Assembly: GCF_037102585.1 (NCBI RefSeq)
Contig: NW_027043831.1
Coordinates: 619,021-683,020, forward strand
DNA length: 64,000 bases
Source: Saccharomycopsis crataegensis
Taxonomy: Eukaryota > Ascomycota > Saccharomycetes > Ascoideales > Saccharomycopsidaceae
Direction: 5' to 3'
The first letter of the stretch is position 1; every line of letters starts with the position of its first letter. Below are positions 18,346-29,469 of the stretch, piece after piece. Below the pieces are notes generated by a model. The model was not told the DNA's origin. It searched no databases and saw only the letters and a program-made list of their open reading frames with translations. A program made the position numbers and the translations under genes.

Positions 18346-20491
18346 ATGAATGATGCTTCCATCAAGCGCTTTCTGGCGCCTCCTAAAATATCCTTTTCTT
18401 ATCCACCTGACATCCATACCCCGCCAAAGCACATACCATTGAAGTCTCTCAAAGCCAGATACCATGTTATATCAAACTTGGGAAATGGAAGCTTTGGGTC
18501 AGTGGTCCTTGCTAAAAGAGCTGAGCTGTATCAGTATAGTGCCGACAAAATGAGTACTTTAATGAACCCAATTGCTGGTTGCACGGACTTAAGTACCCCA
18601 TTGGTAAGTTAGGCACAGTCTTTTTTTTTTTGTTTGTTTGTTTCCTTCCTACTATACATTACTAACATCACCACAGGTTGCCATTAAGACTATGAATAAA
18701 ACATTACCAAAACTAAAGGATTATACTAAAGTGAAAGAGGTCAAGTTTATTTTGTCTATTCCTTCTCATGTGAACTTGGTGTTCATCCATGAAATGTTTG
18801 TTGACAATGTCGACTTCAAATTGCATATAGTTATGGAAACAATGGACCAAAATTTATACCAATTTATGAGATTCAGAAAGGGACAGTTATTCAGTGAAAA
18901 CTCCGTCAAGAGTATTTTGGCACAAATCCTTGCTGCTGTTGGTCATATTCATAAGCATGGTTACTTCCATAGGGATCTTAAGCCAGAAAATATCCTCATC
19001 TCATACAACAGCTCGAAAAATGGCTATTATCCTCAGGTTCCAGGACAATTTAGACCTCCGTCTTATATTGTGAAGTTGGCTGATTACGGATTGGCAAGAA
19101 ACATAGATAACAAGAGACCTTACACCGCCTATGTTTCTACTAGATGGTATAGATCACCAGAAATTTTGTTGCGTCAAAAACATTACTCTAGGCCAATCGA
19201 TATATGGGCATTTGGAGCTGTTGCTGCTGAAGTGACAAGCTTCAGACCTTTGTTTCCTGGAAATAATGAACTAGACCAAACATGCAAGATCCTTGAAGTT
19301 TTGGGATCTCCATACATGGTTGATGATAACATTCCTCTTGGCGGTTTTTGGGCTGATGCACAGGTATTGGCCAACAAGTTGGGTTTCCAATTGCCATACT
19401 CTCCAGGTATTAGAATTGAGAATATAATTCAGAGACCTGAATTGGCTCAGTTACGTGATGTTGTCAAAGCTTGCCTAACTTGGGATCCTAACTTGAGAAT
19501 TGATGTAGAAAGACTCTGCAGAATGCCATATTTTTGTGGAACAATTGTTAATCCTTACAGTGAATCTATCAATTCAAAGCCGTTTGCTATTCAAAATCCA
19601 TCTATCGCCACTACGCAAGGAATGATGATGAAATCAGAGCTTCTTTCCGGCATCAAACCTGTGAGTTCTGCAAATAATAAAATTGTCAGGAGTCCAGGCT
19701 CTCTCGGTAATTCTACTAAGCCAAAAAGCGGCCCAAAGCAAAAGAGTTTATTGTTGAAAAAATCTGCGCATGAAATTTCTCCAATTTCCTATAGAAGTGA
19801 TTACCTTTCCAAAGAGCGCAAAATTCAGCAATCAGCTGTTCCTCAGCCACAACACCAACAACACCAGCAGCAGCAGCAGCTGCTGCTGCAGCCATTTGAA
19901 TATTCGCCTGTTTTCCCTGTTGAGCAATCTCTCCCATCTTTACAAGTATTTGCTCCTAGGATAGCTTCTCCAAATGCCATTCACCAATCCCCCGGGAAAA
20001 TTTCCTTAATTTCAACTCCATTAATTAGAAATAATCAAAAAAATTCTAGTAACTGCAATAACAGTTTCTTAAATGATAGCTTCACTGGTGGTGGTTTCTC
20101 TCTTCAACAACAACAGGTGTATCAACAAACTCCTAATCAGCCATTCCAGAGTCCGCAGACCAATAGTCTAAGTCATTGTAATTCAGCTTCTGACCTGATT
20201 ATGACCAATAACTACCCATCAAGGCATATACATGATGGTCAAGCAGTTGCTAGCCTCAGAAATTCCTATCAAAACTATTCCAGTAGCATTGAAAGTGAAG
20301 GTTTTGGTTTAGACAATGAAGTTGAATTAGGTAAAAAGCAAAGCTTTTACTATGATAATTATTATATTCCAAACTACTCCGTTCCAATGGGTGATTGTGG
20401 AAAATCTAATCCTCACTCGTTTCATGAAACCAATGACATGGATAAATTGAATCAAAATATTAACACCAATAATGAGAATTTCCAAATATGA
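18346..20491 (+). CDS. IME2: Meiosis-type protein kinase Ime2 (two exons)
   Basis: Exon 1 is 18346-18603 and exon 2 is 18677-20491; splicing gives 690 residues. The kinase domain has the Gly loop LGNGSFGSVVLAK (about 45-57). A family-typical insert follows, then VAIK at the exon junction, HRDLKPENIL and an activation loop with T-A-Y before VSTRWYRSPE. TxY and this loop define the Ime2/RCK family related to CDK and MAPK. The C-terminal half is Gln/Asn/Ser-rich, with a CAG/CTG-encoded Gln-Leu run. Ime2 drives meiotic entry in S. cerevisiae; in other yeasts it also controls morphogenesis or mating. S. cerevisiae Ime2 has 645 residues, so length fits. Confidence 0.92.
18604..18676 (+). other. IME2 intron (73 nt)
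   Basis: The 5' site is GTAAGT (18604), the branch sequence TACTAAC (18660-18666) and the 3' site CACAG (ends 18676). Removal joins ...STPL to VAIKTMNK and restores the kinase lysine motif. Without splicing a stop follows after two codons. Confidence 0.92.
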
Positions 20492-20974
20492 TCCACTCAT
20501 TACCTATAATTAATAGGCCATTGAATCCCAATATTCGAATTTTGATATCTTTTATTATATTTTATTTTATTATTATTATTTTTTTCTTTGCATAACGTAC
20601 AAGATTATTATATCTTGTTCTTGTTCAACCCCCTATTTTGCATACAACTTTTCTTTTCCCACATATATATCTATATGTTCATCTTACCGGCATTATTATA
20701 CATATACTTGATGACCCCTTTAATTATACAGTTCATTCGGTGGTGGTTTTTTGTTTTTTCTTATCTGTTTGCTGACTTTTCTTCTTGCTAATGTCCTTTC
20801 TCATATTTTTATCTCATTTATTATTTATAATCTCACGACGGAAAACTGAATGCATAACCAACTTTACGAATTTTCAAAGATCTTTGTAATAGCACATTTA
20901 TTCATATGATCACAAAATTATGAATCCATATTCCACGAGCATCCGAGAATCCCATAAAAAATTGTAATCGTTCC
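20492..20974. other. Convergent 3' intergenic region (IME2/SDH8)
   Basis: T-rich sequence between two convergent genes, likely their 3' UTRs and poly(A) signals. No gene seen. Confidence 0.5.
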
Positions 20975-21404
20975 TTAAAAATCAGTGACTCTTCCGTTGA
21001 ACGAATAATCACCATGTCTGAGCGGGTCTTGTTTAGGTCCGCCAACTTCACCAGTTTTAGGATTCACGTCGCCTTCAAACTCTGGAATGGTTGCAAAATA
21101 CGAAGGGAAGTTACCAATATCTGTAGTTTCTTTGATATTTGGATTTGACTTAGAATAAGCAGCATCTGGATTTCCCTCATTATTGTATTCTTCAATAATC
21201 ACTTGAGAGTTTGCAACTTTTTGGAGTCTTTCAAATTCTTCTTGGTCTTCTTCTGGAAGCTTTGGAGGGGATGGGGTAGATGTTGGCTGGAAATCACCCA
21301 AGCTTCGGTTAGGTATCATCAGATGAAATGATCTGGATATCGAAACCGAAAATTTCCCCATTGGAGAATATGATTTGCTAATCACTGACCTAATTAGCGG
21401 ATTC

Positions 21405-21406
<2 letters not shown>
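20975..21406 (-). CDS. SDH8: Succinate dehydrogenase assembly factor (SDHAF4/Sdh8)
   Basis: The 143-residue protein has a basic, Ser-rich N-terminus without acidic residues (about 1-35), consistent with a mitochondrial presequence. The C-terminus GGPKQDPLRHGDYSFNGRVTDF holds the hallmark of the SDHAF4 family (GGP...DP.R.GD....GR..DF). The factor binds flavinated Sdh1 in the matrix and helps its assembly with Sdh2. The ATG is fixed by an uninterrupted series of in-frame TAA codons just upstream, formed by an (AAT)n repeat. Confidence 0.9.
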
Positions 21407-21453
<47 letters not shown>

Positions 21454-21454
21454 T
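21407..21454 (-). repeat. (AAT)n microsatellite abutting the SDH8 start codon
   Basis: About 15 AAT units on the coding strand run up to the ATG. Read in the SDH8 frame they are consecutive TAA stops. The tract must lie in the 5' UTR or core promoter. Confidence 0.9.
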
Positions 21455-22115
21455 TTTCCAGTAGCAAGTGGGTAGCGGTAAGTAAAGAACGATTCCTATT
21501 GATTGAATATATTTTCATGCACCAATGCTACGATATGGGTAGGGTAAACCCATAAGAGGTGCAAATAAATTGAAAATATGGAAATCTTGATGGTATCGAT
21601 AGTAAACTTAGATCCAACTACAATAAATAGGCAGCGTAAGCATTTCAGTAAATAGAAAATAGAAAATAGGTCACGTCGGGTAAGTATTGACATTTCCAAA
21701 TCTAAGTTGTTCTTGGACCAGTATATCTTTGTAAAACTTTCTGCGTGAACTACTAAAGCTGTCATTAAATGCCTATTGCATATTTCCTTTCAGGGAGTTC
21801 CTCTTTTTGCACTTCGAGAAAAATACTTCATTTTTACCAATCTCTGGAGAATAATATTTATTCTGTTCTGATACTGGTCACTATCTCACATTTTGATCTC
21901 AATTGACAAAAAAGTCAAATGGGGAGCTCAGCAGAATTATCGTACTCAAGGGGTTAGAGTTCTTAAATATCAGGTAAAGACTAGAGCGAAGGGCCTAATA
22001 TTATTTTTAAAAGCAAAAATTAGATGCACGATTTTTATTCTTGTTGAAGAAAAAGTTGAGAAAAGAGTCTGCCATCTGCGCCAATGTTTAAAAAGAATAA
22101 CATTGTTACACACTA
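21455..22115. other. Intergenic, SDH8 upstream region to tRNA-Glu
   Basis: No ORF with good support and no repeat. Open frames here are short or read into the tRNA gene. Confidence 0.5.
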
Positions 22116-22187
22116 TTCCGATACCGGGAGTCGAACCCGGGTTTGCTCGGTGAAAGCGAACCGTGCTAGCCGTTACACTATATCGGA
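22116..22187 (-). tRNA. tRNA-Glu (anticodon UUC)
   Basis: The reverse strand folds into a cloverleaf of 72 nt. The acceptor stem is TCCGATA/TATCGGA with discriminator A. The D arm is GTG...CAC, the anticodon loop CTTTCAC (anticodon TTC) with stem GTTCG/CGAGC, and the T arm contains GGTTCGACTCC. It resembles yeast tRNA-Glu(UUC) closely. A Gyp2 LTR starts 11 bp upstream of the mature 5' end. Confidence 0.95.
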
Positions 22188-22198
22188 ATTATTGATTT

Positions 22199-22254
22199 TG
22201 TTGTAGTGTGGTTTGAGGTATTGGTTATAGGCAACGAGACACGTGCTCATAACC
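22199..22254 (+). repeat. Gyp2 LTR fragment (first 56 bp)
   Basis: TGTTGTAGTGTGG ... GTGCTCATAACC matches the beginning of the Gyp2 LTR. The match ends at GCTCATAACC, the same point where insertions occurred in the LTR at 8938. The spacing to tRNA-Glu equals that of the complete Gyp2 insertion next to tRNA-Arg. Confidence 0.85.
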
Positions 22255-22666
22255 AGAATTCTGATGGTCACTACATTGAAAATAAAAGCTTCAAATTATT
22301 ATCTCTCACTAATAATTGAGGCAAAGAAATAGAATGTCAGTTAAAGTGTTCAGTTGGTACATTGATTTATGGAATCAGGATATGTGTCTGGACTTAAAAA
22401 GTGTGTGGTGACACTTAAGACAGACCCATGGTACTGGTTCTTATTTGATTTATTTGGTTTATTTGATTTATTTGATTTATTTGATTTATTTGATTTATTT
22501 GGTTTACTTGATTATTTTGACTTATTTGAATTATTTGGTCTATTTGATTATTTGAATTATTTTTTTACTTGGATTCAATTATTCTATTGATTTTCATTAT
22601 TTTTATTTTTATTATTTTTATCTTTATTATCCCCCCAGAATTCTGATGGTCACTACATTGAAAATA
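22255..22666 (+). repeat. FDL repeat element, left copy, with 30-bp direct repeats
   Basis: A 30-bp sequence beginning AGAATTCTGATGGTC occurs at 22255-22284 and again at 22637-22666. Between them lies a 352-bp unit with a 9-bp minisatellite (GATTTATTT, about 22446-22500). An ATG-initiated frame at 22369-22590 covers it and encodes 73 residues, with MESGYVSGLKKCVVTLKTD followed by Phe-Asp-Leu repeats. A longer copy of the same unit lies inverted at 26484-26866. Whether the frame is translated is unknown. Confidence 0.6.
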
Positions 22667-23335
22667 CTTAGTATTTGAGATATAGTGCCAAAACCCCTCA
22701 ACAAAGACCTCCATCTCAGTTCATGAAGCTCCTAGTGATGGGTAATTCACTAGCGACTTCATATCATATGTTCACATTGCACCTTTTTTCCTTAATAATC
22801 TTGATTGTTGAGTTTTTTACCGGTGATGTGATTAATTCTTAAAGCAAGGAGTGTGAGGTTGTGAGAAAGTTATAGTATTTTACTTATCTATTAGAAAGAC
22901 AGGAATGAAATGCCCGGCTTGCATGTTATTTAGAACCTCTGTGACTCGTTAATATATAATCAATAAATTGATTTTTATGATGAATATATATATACCCTTC
23001 ACACAACAAATAGAATTATAGTGACCTGTTTGGACGCAATAATATACAATTATCTTTTTATCGAAAGGATAAAACATAAAAGATACAGTAACATGCAGTT
23101 AAATGTAATGATAATATTAAAGTTTTTTTGAGTCTCAGAGGCCTATATGATACAGATATAACAACATATTTGCTTATTTAAAATAAATTACAGATTTTTT
23201 GCAGTACAAAAAACATATAAGAACGTTTGTTGAATATTATTTGTCTGTACCTACCAACGCTTTGATAAAAGGCGTAAGCTAACTATTGACGAATACTATT
23301 GATGAATAGTTAACTACTATACATACGGATATTAC
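22285..23335 (+). repeat. Left arm of inverted repeat flanking COQ5
   Basis: The segment matches 26150-26866 in reverse with only scattered differences. The matching parts are the FDL unit, repeat X (3' part) and a following unique stretch up to the motif TAAGCTAACTATTGACGAAT at about 23275. The right arm lacks about 140 bp (near 23072-23213), with AACATA-type homology at both sides of the gap. The left arm has a longer X plus sequence at 22667-22741. Confidence 0.75.
22742..22962 (+). repeat. Repeat X copy 2
   Basis: It matches 9437-9660 over the whole length, from TAATTCACTAG to CTCGTTAATATA, with few substitutions. Here it is part of the inverted-repeat arm. Confidence 0.75.
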
Positions 23336-24365
23336 TATATTTATATTTTTCTTAATCTTGATAACAAGGAACATTCCACTAATCATGGAATGAAGAAGAT
23401 ACTGCTCTAATAATCCTGTTGTCTACAGTGAAATGTAGAATGGAATAGAACTAATGAACTGTTATCCTAGATAATGTACAACCAAACCCAAATAATCTAC
23501 CTCGTAATGTTTAAAAACAACAATACTGCCTTAACTCAGAGCGCCACTTTTGACGTTTCTCAACATTATTTCTACTACTATTCTTATCTTAGCGAAATTG
23601 GATTTTTAATGCAACTAATTGTTGTTTGTAACGTAATTAATTGTTCCTTTTAGCAAACTATCATTTTAAAACCACCACCCTGTTACTACCATTTATACTG
23701 TTATTATTGTATCAATTGAAATATATAGAATTAAGTTTAGTAGCTGTTTTTGCCATGATTTTCTATTTTCATTATTGGTTTGGGCAGTTAGGGCGCTATA
23801 ATCTCAGAAATGCTATATTATTTTTTGGTAGCATTTTTATCTTGGTGTACCCTTACCAGAAACACTATATATTGATTGATTCTCTTGAATTGAATCTAGC
23901 ATTTCATTAGTTTCATCCGTAAATATTCATGGATTCGTTTGACCTGAGATAACGTTCCTTAAATTTTGAGAAAACTAACAAGAAAAAAATTCCGGATTTT
24001 TTTACACCAATTTAATCCAAATCATTTGAAAAATATTTTTTATTATTATTGCCATTATCATCGTATTTTTGGCTTTGCTTTCAATTCATGCGCCATTAAA
24101 CTGCATCATAAATATGGGTCTTAATGGTTTATCTTTATGGAGGTTCAAATAGCAGCGATTTGATTTCCTTAAGGAGTCAAAGATTAATAAAGTATATGGT
24201 AATCTTGGTAAATATATATTTATATAAATATGAAAGATTAGAGTCTACGATCCATGATTTTTTTCAAAAAAATGTTGAAGCAACTAGTCATAAGAACATA
24301 TCCAATAATTCATAGCAATCTATATACAGAAAAAAAAAGTTATGACATCTCTAAAATCAAATTTA
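23336..24365. other. Region downstream of COQ5, no confident gene
   Basis: The only open frame of note is 23641-23910. It is hydrophobic, 89 residues, and lacks an ATG near its start. The sequence is otherwise AT-rich and unique within the window. Confidence 0.45.
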
Positions 24366-25277
<912 letters not shown>

Positions 25278-25355
25278 TTACTTGACGGTAATTATTACAA
25301 ATTATGATGACGAAAGTCCAATTTTCAAGTCCTTCAAAAAATATGATGGGAGTCG

Positions 25356-25469
25356 CTAGCTAGTGTCACCCGCTTGTTGATTAGAAGTAGAAGCCGAATC
25401 AGACTGATCAGTTGAATTGTTCAGTGCATCAGCAATAACAGGATCATAGGAATAATTAGCTGAACTCAT
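25356..25469 (-). pseudogene. copia-type gag N-terminal remnant
   Basis: A short frame of 37 residues begins MSSANYSYDP, followed by a Ser/Asn/Gln-rich tract. Its ATG lies 23 nt after CCTAACA, which would be an LTR end, followed by a short leader. Part of this sequence recurs at 38639-38728. It fits the N-terminus of a Ty1/copia gag with nothing downstream left. The assignment is tentative. Confidence 0.4.
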
Positions 25470-25487
25470 TAATATGATGAGAGTCTG

Positions 25488-26149
25488 TTAGGCTTATCAA
25501 GTCAATGTTTATTTCTCTCTCCACTATATAATTTACTAGTTAGAGTTATTAAAGAATTTAGCCATCCTTTATTGTAAAATTCTTCCTTCTTGACTTTTAG
25601 AATCTCCTAGCGGCATTATCCAGATTATTGCTCCTTGTTCTTGACTTGCCCAAATTGTAGTTGCTATCACTAACTAGTTATAGTCTAGAACCAACAATAT
25701 AGCAAAGCCAGTGCAATCCGCCAAAACCATACTTAGGATTGTTCGGAGAAATGGCTTAAATACCACCATCCTGGTATACTATGACACCTTTCATAATTTT
25801 ATTTCCGGTTTCACGTGAGACGGTGAAATGGCAACAGAAAAGGAAAGGAATGAAGAGTTGACTTCTTAATCCTATATCGATACTTATCTTCACTCGATCT
25901 CGCGTTAGATGTGTGATAAGAAGATCAAATATTATCACCATACTTTGTATCTAACTATCTGATAGAACACACAACTCAAACAAGCGGCTCGTATTTAACA
26001 ACTTGTTGTTAGGCTGAATTAACAGTAATAAATCAAAGAAAGTAAAGGTATTAAATGAGTAATAATAGTGGGATTGGTTCTTGTCTTCTAATAACAATAA
26101 GGAAGACAAATAATAATAAACCACAAAATAATTTAACACGATAAAATGT
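25488..26149. other. Possible degenerate copia LTR and unassigned sequence
   Basis: Reading leftwards, the segment ends in TAACA just before the gag-like remnant and could be an old LTR. Its far end could not be fixed. The start TGTTAGGCTTATCAAGTCAA resembles sequence at about 38313. No gene seen. Confidence 0.3.
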
Positions 26150-26866
26150 AAAGTAGAGTGATCATATTCGTAGTATGTACGACAGTACAATAATATATTA
26201 GTATTCGTCAATAGTTAGCTTATGCCTTATTCCAAAAAGTTGGTAGGTACAGACAAATAACATTTAACAAACGTTCTTATATGTTTTATCCTTTCGATAA
26301 AAAGATAATTGTATATTATTGCGTCCAAACAGGTCACTATAATTCTATTTGTTGTGTGAAGGGTATATATATATTCATCATAAAAATCAATTTATTGATT
26401 ATATATTAACGAGTCACAGAGGTTCTAAATAACTTGCAAGCCGGGCATTTCATGCCGGTCTTTCTAATAGATAAGTATAATAAAAATAAAAATAATGAAA
26501 ATCAATAGAATAATTGAATCCAAGTAAAAAAATAATTCAAATAATCAAATAGACCAAATAATTCAAATAAGTCAAAATAATCAAGTAAACCAAATAAACC
26601 AAATAAACCAAATAAACCAAATGAACCAAATGAACCAAATAAATCAAATAAATCAAATAAATCAAATAAATCAAATAAATCAAATAAATCAAATAAACCA
26701 AATAAATCAAATAAGAACCAGTACCATGGGTCTGTCTTAAGTGTCACCACACACTTTTTAAGTCCAGACACATATCCTGATTCCATAAATCAATGTACCA
26801 ACTGAACACTTTAACTGACATTCCATTTCTTTGCCTCAATTATTAGTGAGAGATAATAATGTGAAG
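26150..26866 (-). repeat. Right arm of inverted repeat flanking COQ5
   Basis: It is the reverse-complement counterpart of 22285-23335. The FDL unit joins directly to the last third of repeat X at about 26480, then continues into the same unique flank as the left arm. An internal segment of about 140 bp is absent. Confidence 0.75.
26484..26866 (-). repeat. FDL repeat element, right copy
   Basis: The unit carries the same frame as the left copy (26502-26786, 94 residues). It has 21 more residues, all in the Phe-(Asp/Gly)-Leu/Ser repeats, so the length change is a multiple of the 9-bp unit. Start, stop and flanks are conserved. Confidence 0.6.
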
Positions 26867-26879
26867 CCTTTGTGGAATG

Positions 26880-27060
26880 TTGTCAAAATCAAACTCAAAA
26901 TCAAAATCATAATCAAAATCGACAAAATCAAATAGACCAGTGCTATCTATGGTTTTATCTCAGATGGCACCACACATCTTTGATTTCCATAACACAAGCC
27001 CATGATTCAAACTAAGAAAAATCAATAAAATAATAATAGTAAATTAATAAAAACCAAGTA
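26880..27060 (-). repeat. Diverged relative of the FDL element
   Basis: The reverse strand reads TGTGTGGTGCCATCTGAG near 26960, then a TTTGATTTTG-type repeat. This parallels TGTGTGGTGACACTTAAG followed by the GATTTATTT array in the FDL unit. The encoded start MGLCYGNQRCVV parallels MESGYVSGLKKCVV but runs into a stop. Confidence 0.4.
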
Positions 27061-27102
27061 AAAAATAAACCAAATACTATTAACTGGGAAACTAGGCACC
27101 TA

Positions 27103-27483
27103 TTTTTTTTTTTTTTTTTTTTGTTAATCAACCTCCTTCATTGCCACCACTTCATTCAAATAAGTTATCCACATTTTGAGTTGTTCCCTACTTCTTTGTA
27201 TTCTTTTTTTTTCCAAGAATATATATTCAGCGATATTCCGCTGACTCTCAATATTGTGCTTTTGACGTGAAGTTGCTAATTCCGGGCAGTGAAGATAGTG
27301 GTCTGGGGTTTTTTCCACTTGACAATGCTGGCATAGATTTGGATCCTTTCGGTATTCATGCTTCATTCTCATCTTTAGCAATTCTCTAATTTCTTTGGTA
27401 CCCATTGATTCCCAGATGGAATGCATTGCTATTTTGCTGTTCTTAAGTTCAAACTGAAAAGCTGATGTTTTTTCAAGGTAGAA
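27103..27483 (-). mobile_element. LINE-D fragment, 5'-truncated, with poly(A)
   Basis: The element ends in a 20-nt poly(A) (T-run 27103-27122). At its 5' side it begins directly at the 23-nt poly(A) of the LINE-B copy (27484-27506). It contains only the C-terminus of a LINE ORF2. Confidence 0.75.
27124..27483 (-). CDS. LINE-D ORF2 C-terminal fragment
   Basis: About 120 codons remain in frame up to TAA at 27124-27126. The piece contains a C-x2-C-x7-H-x4-C zinc motif (CQHC ... HYLHC) like those at the end of other LINE reverse transcriptases. A Lys-rich lead-in that can be read upstream comes from the poly(A) of the neighbour and is not part of the gene. The sequence differs from LINE-A, -B and -C, so it is a fourth family. 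It is not functional alone. Confidence 0.6.
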   Translation of the reverse strand, partial: FYLEKTSAFQFELKNSKIAMHSIWESMGTKEIRELLKMRMKHEYRKDPNLCQHCQVEKTPDHYLHCPELATSRQKHNIESQRNIAEYIFLEKKRIQRSREQLKMWITYLNEVVAMKEVD

Positions 27484-29322
27484 TTTTTTTTTTTTTTTTT
27501 TTTTTTCCAATAATTTCGATTTATATTAAATCTCATAAGTATATAATTATATAAACTTGTTCTTGGTTTTGAGGAGGAAAATCTTCAAAAGACGAAGAAT
27601 TTCAATTTTTTTTAAATTAATATTCAACAGTGTGAGATTTCTACTCACTAAAAACCCCCTTTAAGATATTGACTATTTTTATTTTTATTTTTAATATTAT
27701 TTTTATTTTTATTTTTAATATTATTTTTATTTTTATTTTTAATATTATTTTTATTTTTATTTTTATTTTTAATATTATTTTTATTTTTATTTTGTTTTAT
27801 GGTTATTTTAATTTTTTAGTAGACCGCTGTAATAAGATATAATAATGTTTTCATTGATTGATTAGTCCAATCTGCATTATTTGACCTTCGTACCCTATTA
27901 TATTTTTCAATGTAATAAGCGAAGCGATCCAATTTTATCATAGTTTGTTTCTGATGTTGATGCAATATGATGTTATCCCATGTTTGAGATATTCCCATTT
28001 TTAATATTTTCCATAAGTTTCTTGATACTGTGCAATTTATGTAGTAATGGGTGATGTAGGCTTCCTTGATATGGTCAGGATCCCTGGGGTTGGTGTTCCA
28101 ATTTTCTGGAGGAAAATTACAAACATGGCAACGGGAATTTGTTGATTTGAACAATGTGAGCCCCAACATCATGAGGTGGAGGTTCTCCATTGAACCCGGT
28201 ACCCACCTTTTGATCTGGTTAATCTGTTTCCAAAATTTTCTTTGTTGTGGCTCCAGGGGGTATGTGATTTTGGTCAATGTTGTTGATGCTTTGGAGACGT
28301 CTCGTTTGAGTTGTTCCTGTTTGCTGCCGTTCTTAAAATCAAAAGTGAACATTTTTTGATGGTGGGCCTTGTATTTCTCTGGTACTGGTTTTGCTAAATT
28401 GTCCTGGATATCTTCAATCTTCAATCTTCTGCATCTGTGATACCTTGTTTTTCCCTGGTTCTCTAGATCAAATAAAATCGACCATGATTTGAGGTATTTT
28501 TTCTCTTCTAGTGAGAAAATGTTGCTTTTGACAATGTCAGAAAGGGTAATTTTCTTGGTGGAGCTGCCAGGATATGAGAGTTGGTAGCCAAGTAACGGAA
28601 AGTACCATATATGTGTTTGGATGGAGTTTCTGTCAATCATACTTCCAATTCTTTGAAAGTGAGATTCTGGATGGAGTTGAGATTTTTGGTATTGATCAAG
28701 TAGAGATTCCACTTGGATTTGGGTGTTAATGGCGTATTGGATTTTATATCTCAAGATTTGGTGATATAAATATTTTTCCAGGGATGTTAGTAGTTGGTAT
28801 ATGACGTGTGCGTACCGATATAGGAAGTGGTTTTTGAGATCGAGCATTCCATATCCTCCCATCTGGGTGGAAGTTTTGAGGGTGGAAAGGGATAGGCTGC
28901 CAATCCTGCGACAAAGGTGTTGAAATGATTCCTCAATCTTAGTGGTGGTAGAGTTAGAAAGGGGCTGATGCATTGCACGATATAAGAGTTTAGGGATAAT
29001 GTAAGTATTGTACCCCAATACCTTTTCCGCTAAGCTGAGATGGTGCATTTGTGTGAGATAATATTTGTATTTGATGTTTTTCAATACCTGATCTTGATGT
29101 AGTGGTGTGTTTAGTGGAATACCCAAGTACACTATTGAGGGAGTGGAGGTAAAGACAGGGACCTGTTCATAGGGTAGTTTTGTCAAGGGTCCAAAGGTGC
29201 GATGATATTCGGCTGTATGGTATAGCTTGGATTTATCGGTGCTAAGGGTACTGCCTGAATATTTTTCAAAGTCCTTGATGTATTGGAGGGTGGTGAATAA
29301 TTCAGTGTCATCTTTTACAAAT
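27484..29322 (-). mobile_element. LINE-B copy 1, 5'-truncated
   Basis: It corresponds to the LINE-B sequence from about 56935 to its 3' end. The 5' break lies in the codons after FADDVTIF. The 3' UTR keeps the GTGAG...CTCAC hairpin (about 27632-27650). It has an expanded array of TTTTTATTTTTAATATTA-like units (27670-27795) compared with the longer copy. Poly(A) is 23 nt. Confidence 0.9.
27816..29322 (-). CDS. LINE-B ORF2 C-terminal fragment (in frame)
   Basis: The fragment covers the last 500 residues of ORF2, after the catalytic site. It includes the region ending in the zinc motif CHVC ... HYYINC. The residues are identical to the longer copy where compared. At 28400-28430 it has two AGATTGA units and stays in frame, whereas the longer copy has three and is frameshifted. 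It cannot act alone because the endonuclease and catalytic aspartates are gone. Confidence 0.85.
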
Positions 29323-29385
29323 CATAAAATATTCTTAACTAATGTTAAATTGAGATAATTGAGTAAATAATCACTGGTTCAAAAC

Positions 29386-29469
29386 GGATGGTTGGCCGAG
29401 CGGTCTAAGGCGACAGACTTAAGATCTGTTGGGTTTTCACCCGCGCGAGTTCGAATCTCGCATCATTCA
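29386..29469 (+). tRNA. tRNA-Leu (anticodon UAA)
   Basis: An 84-nt class II tRNA begins GGATGGTTGGCCGAG. The anticodon arm CAGACTTAAGATCTG has loop CTTAAGA (anticodon TAA). A long variable arm is followed by GAGTTCGAATCTC and discriminator A. It closely matches yeast tRNA-Leu(UAA). No intron is present. LINE-B copy 1 ends 63 bp upstream. Confidence 0.95.

Noticed and set aside
21893-22153. Frame ending in IPGVEPGFAR
   Set aside because: The ending is the typical translation of an antisense tRNA gene (tRNA-Glu).
23641-23910. Hydrophobic frame of 89 residues
   Set aside because: It begins with TTG and has no nearby ATG. A possible 3' splice site (CCTTTTAG at 23653) exists, but no convincing 5' site was found upstream. 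Hydrophobicity follows from T-rich DNA.
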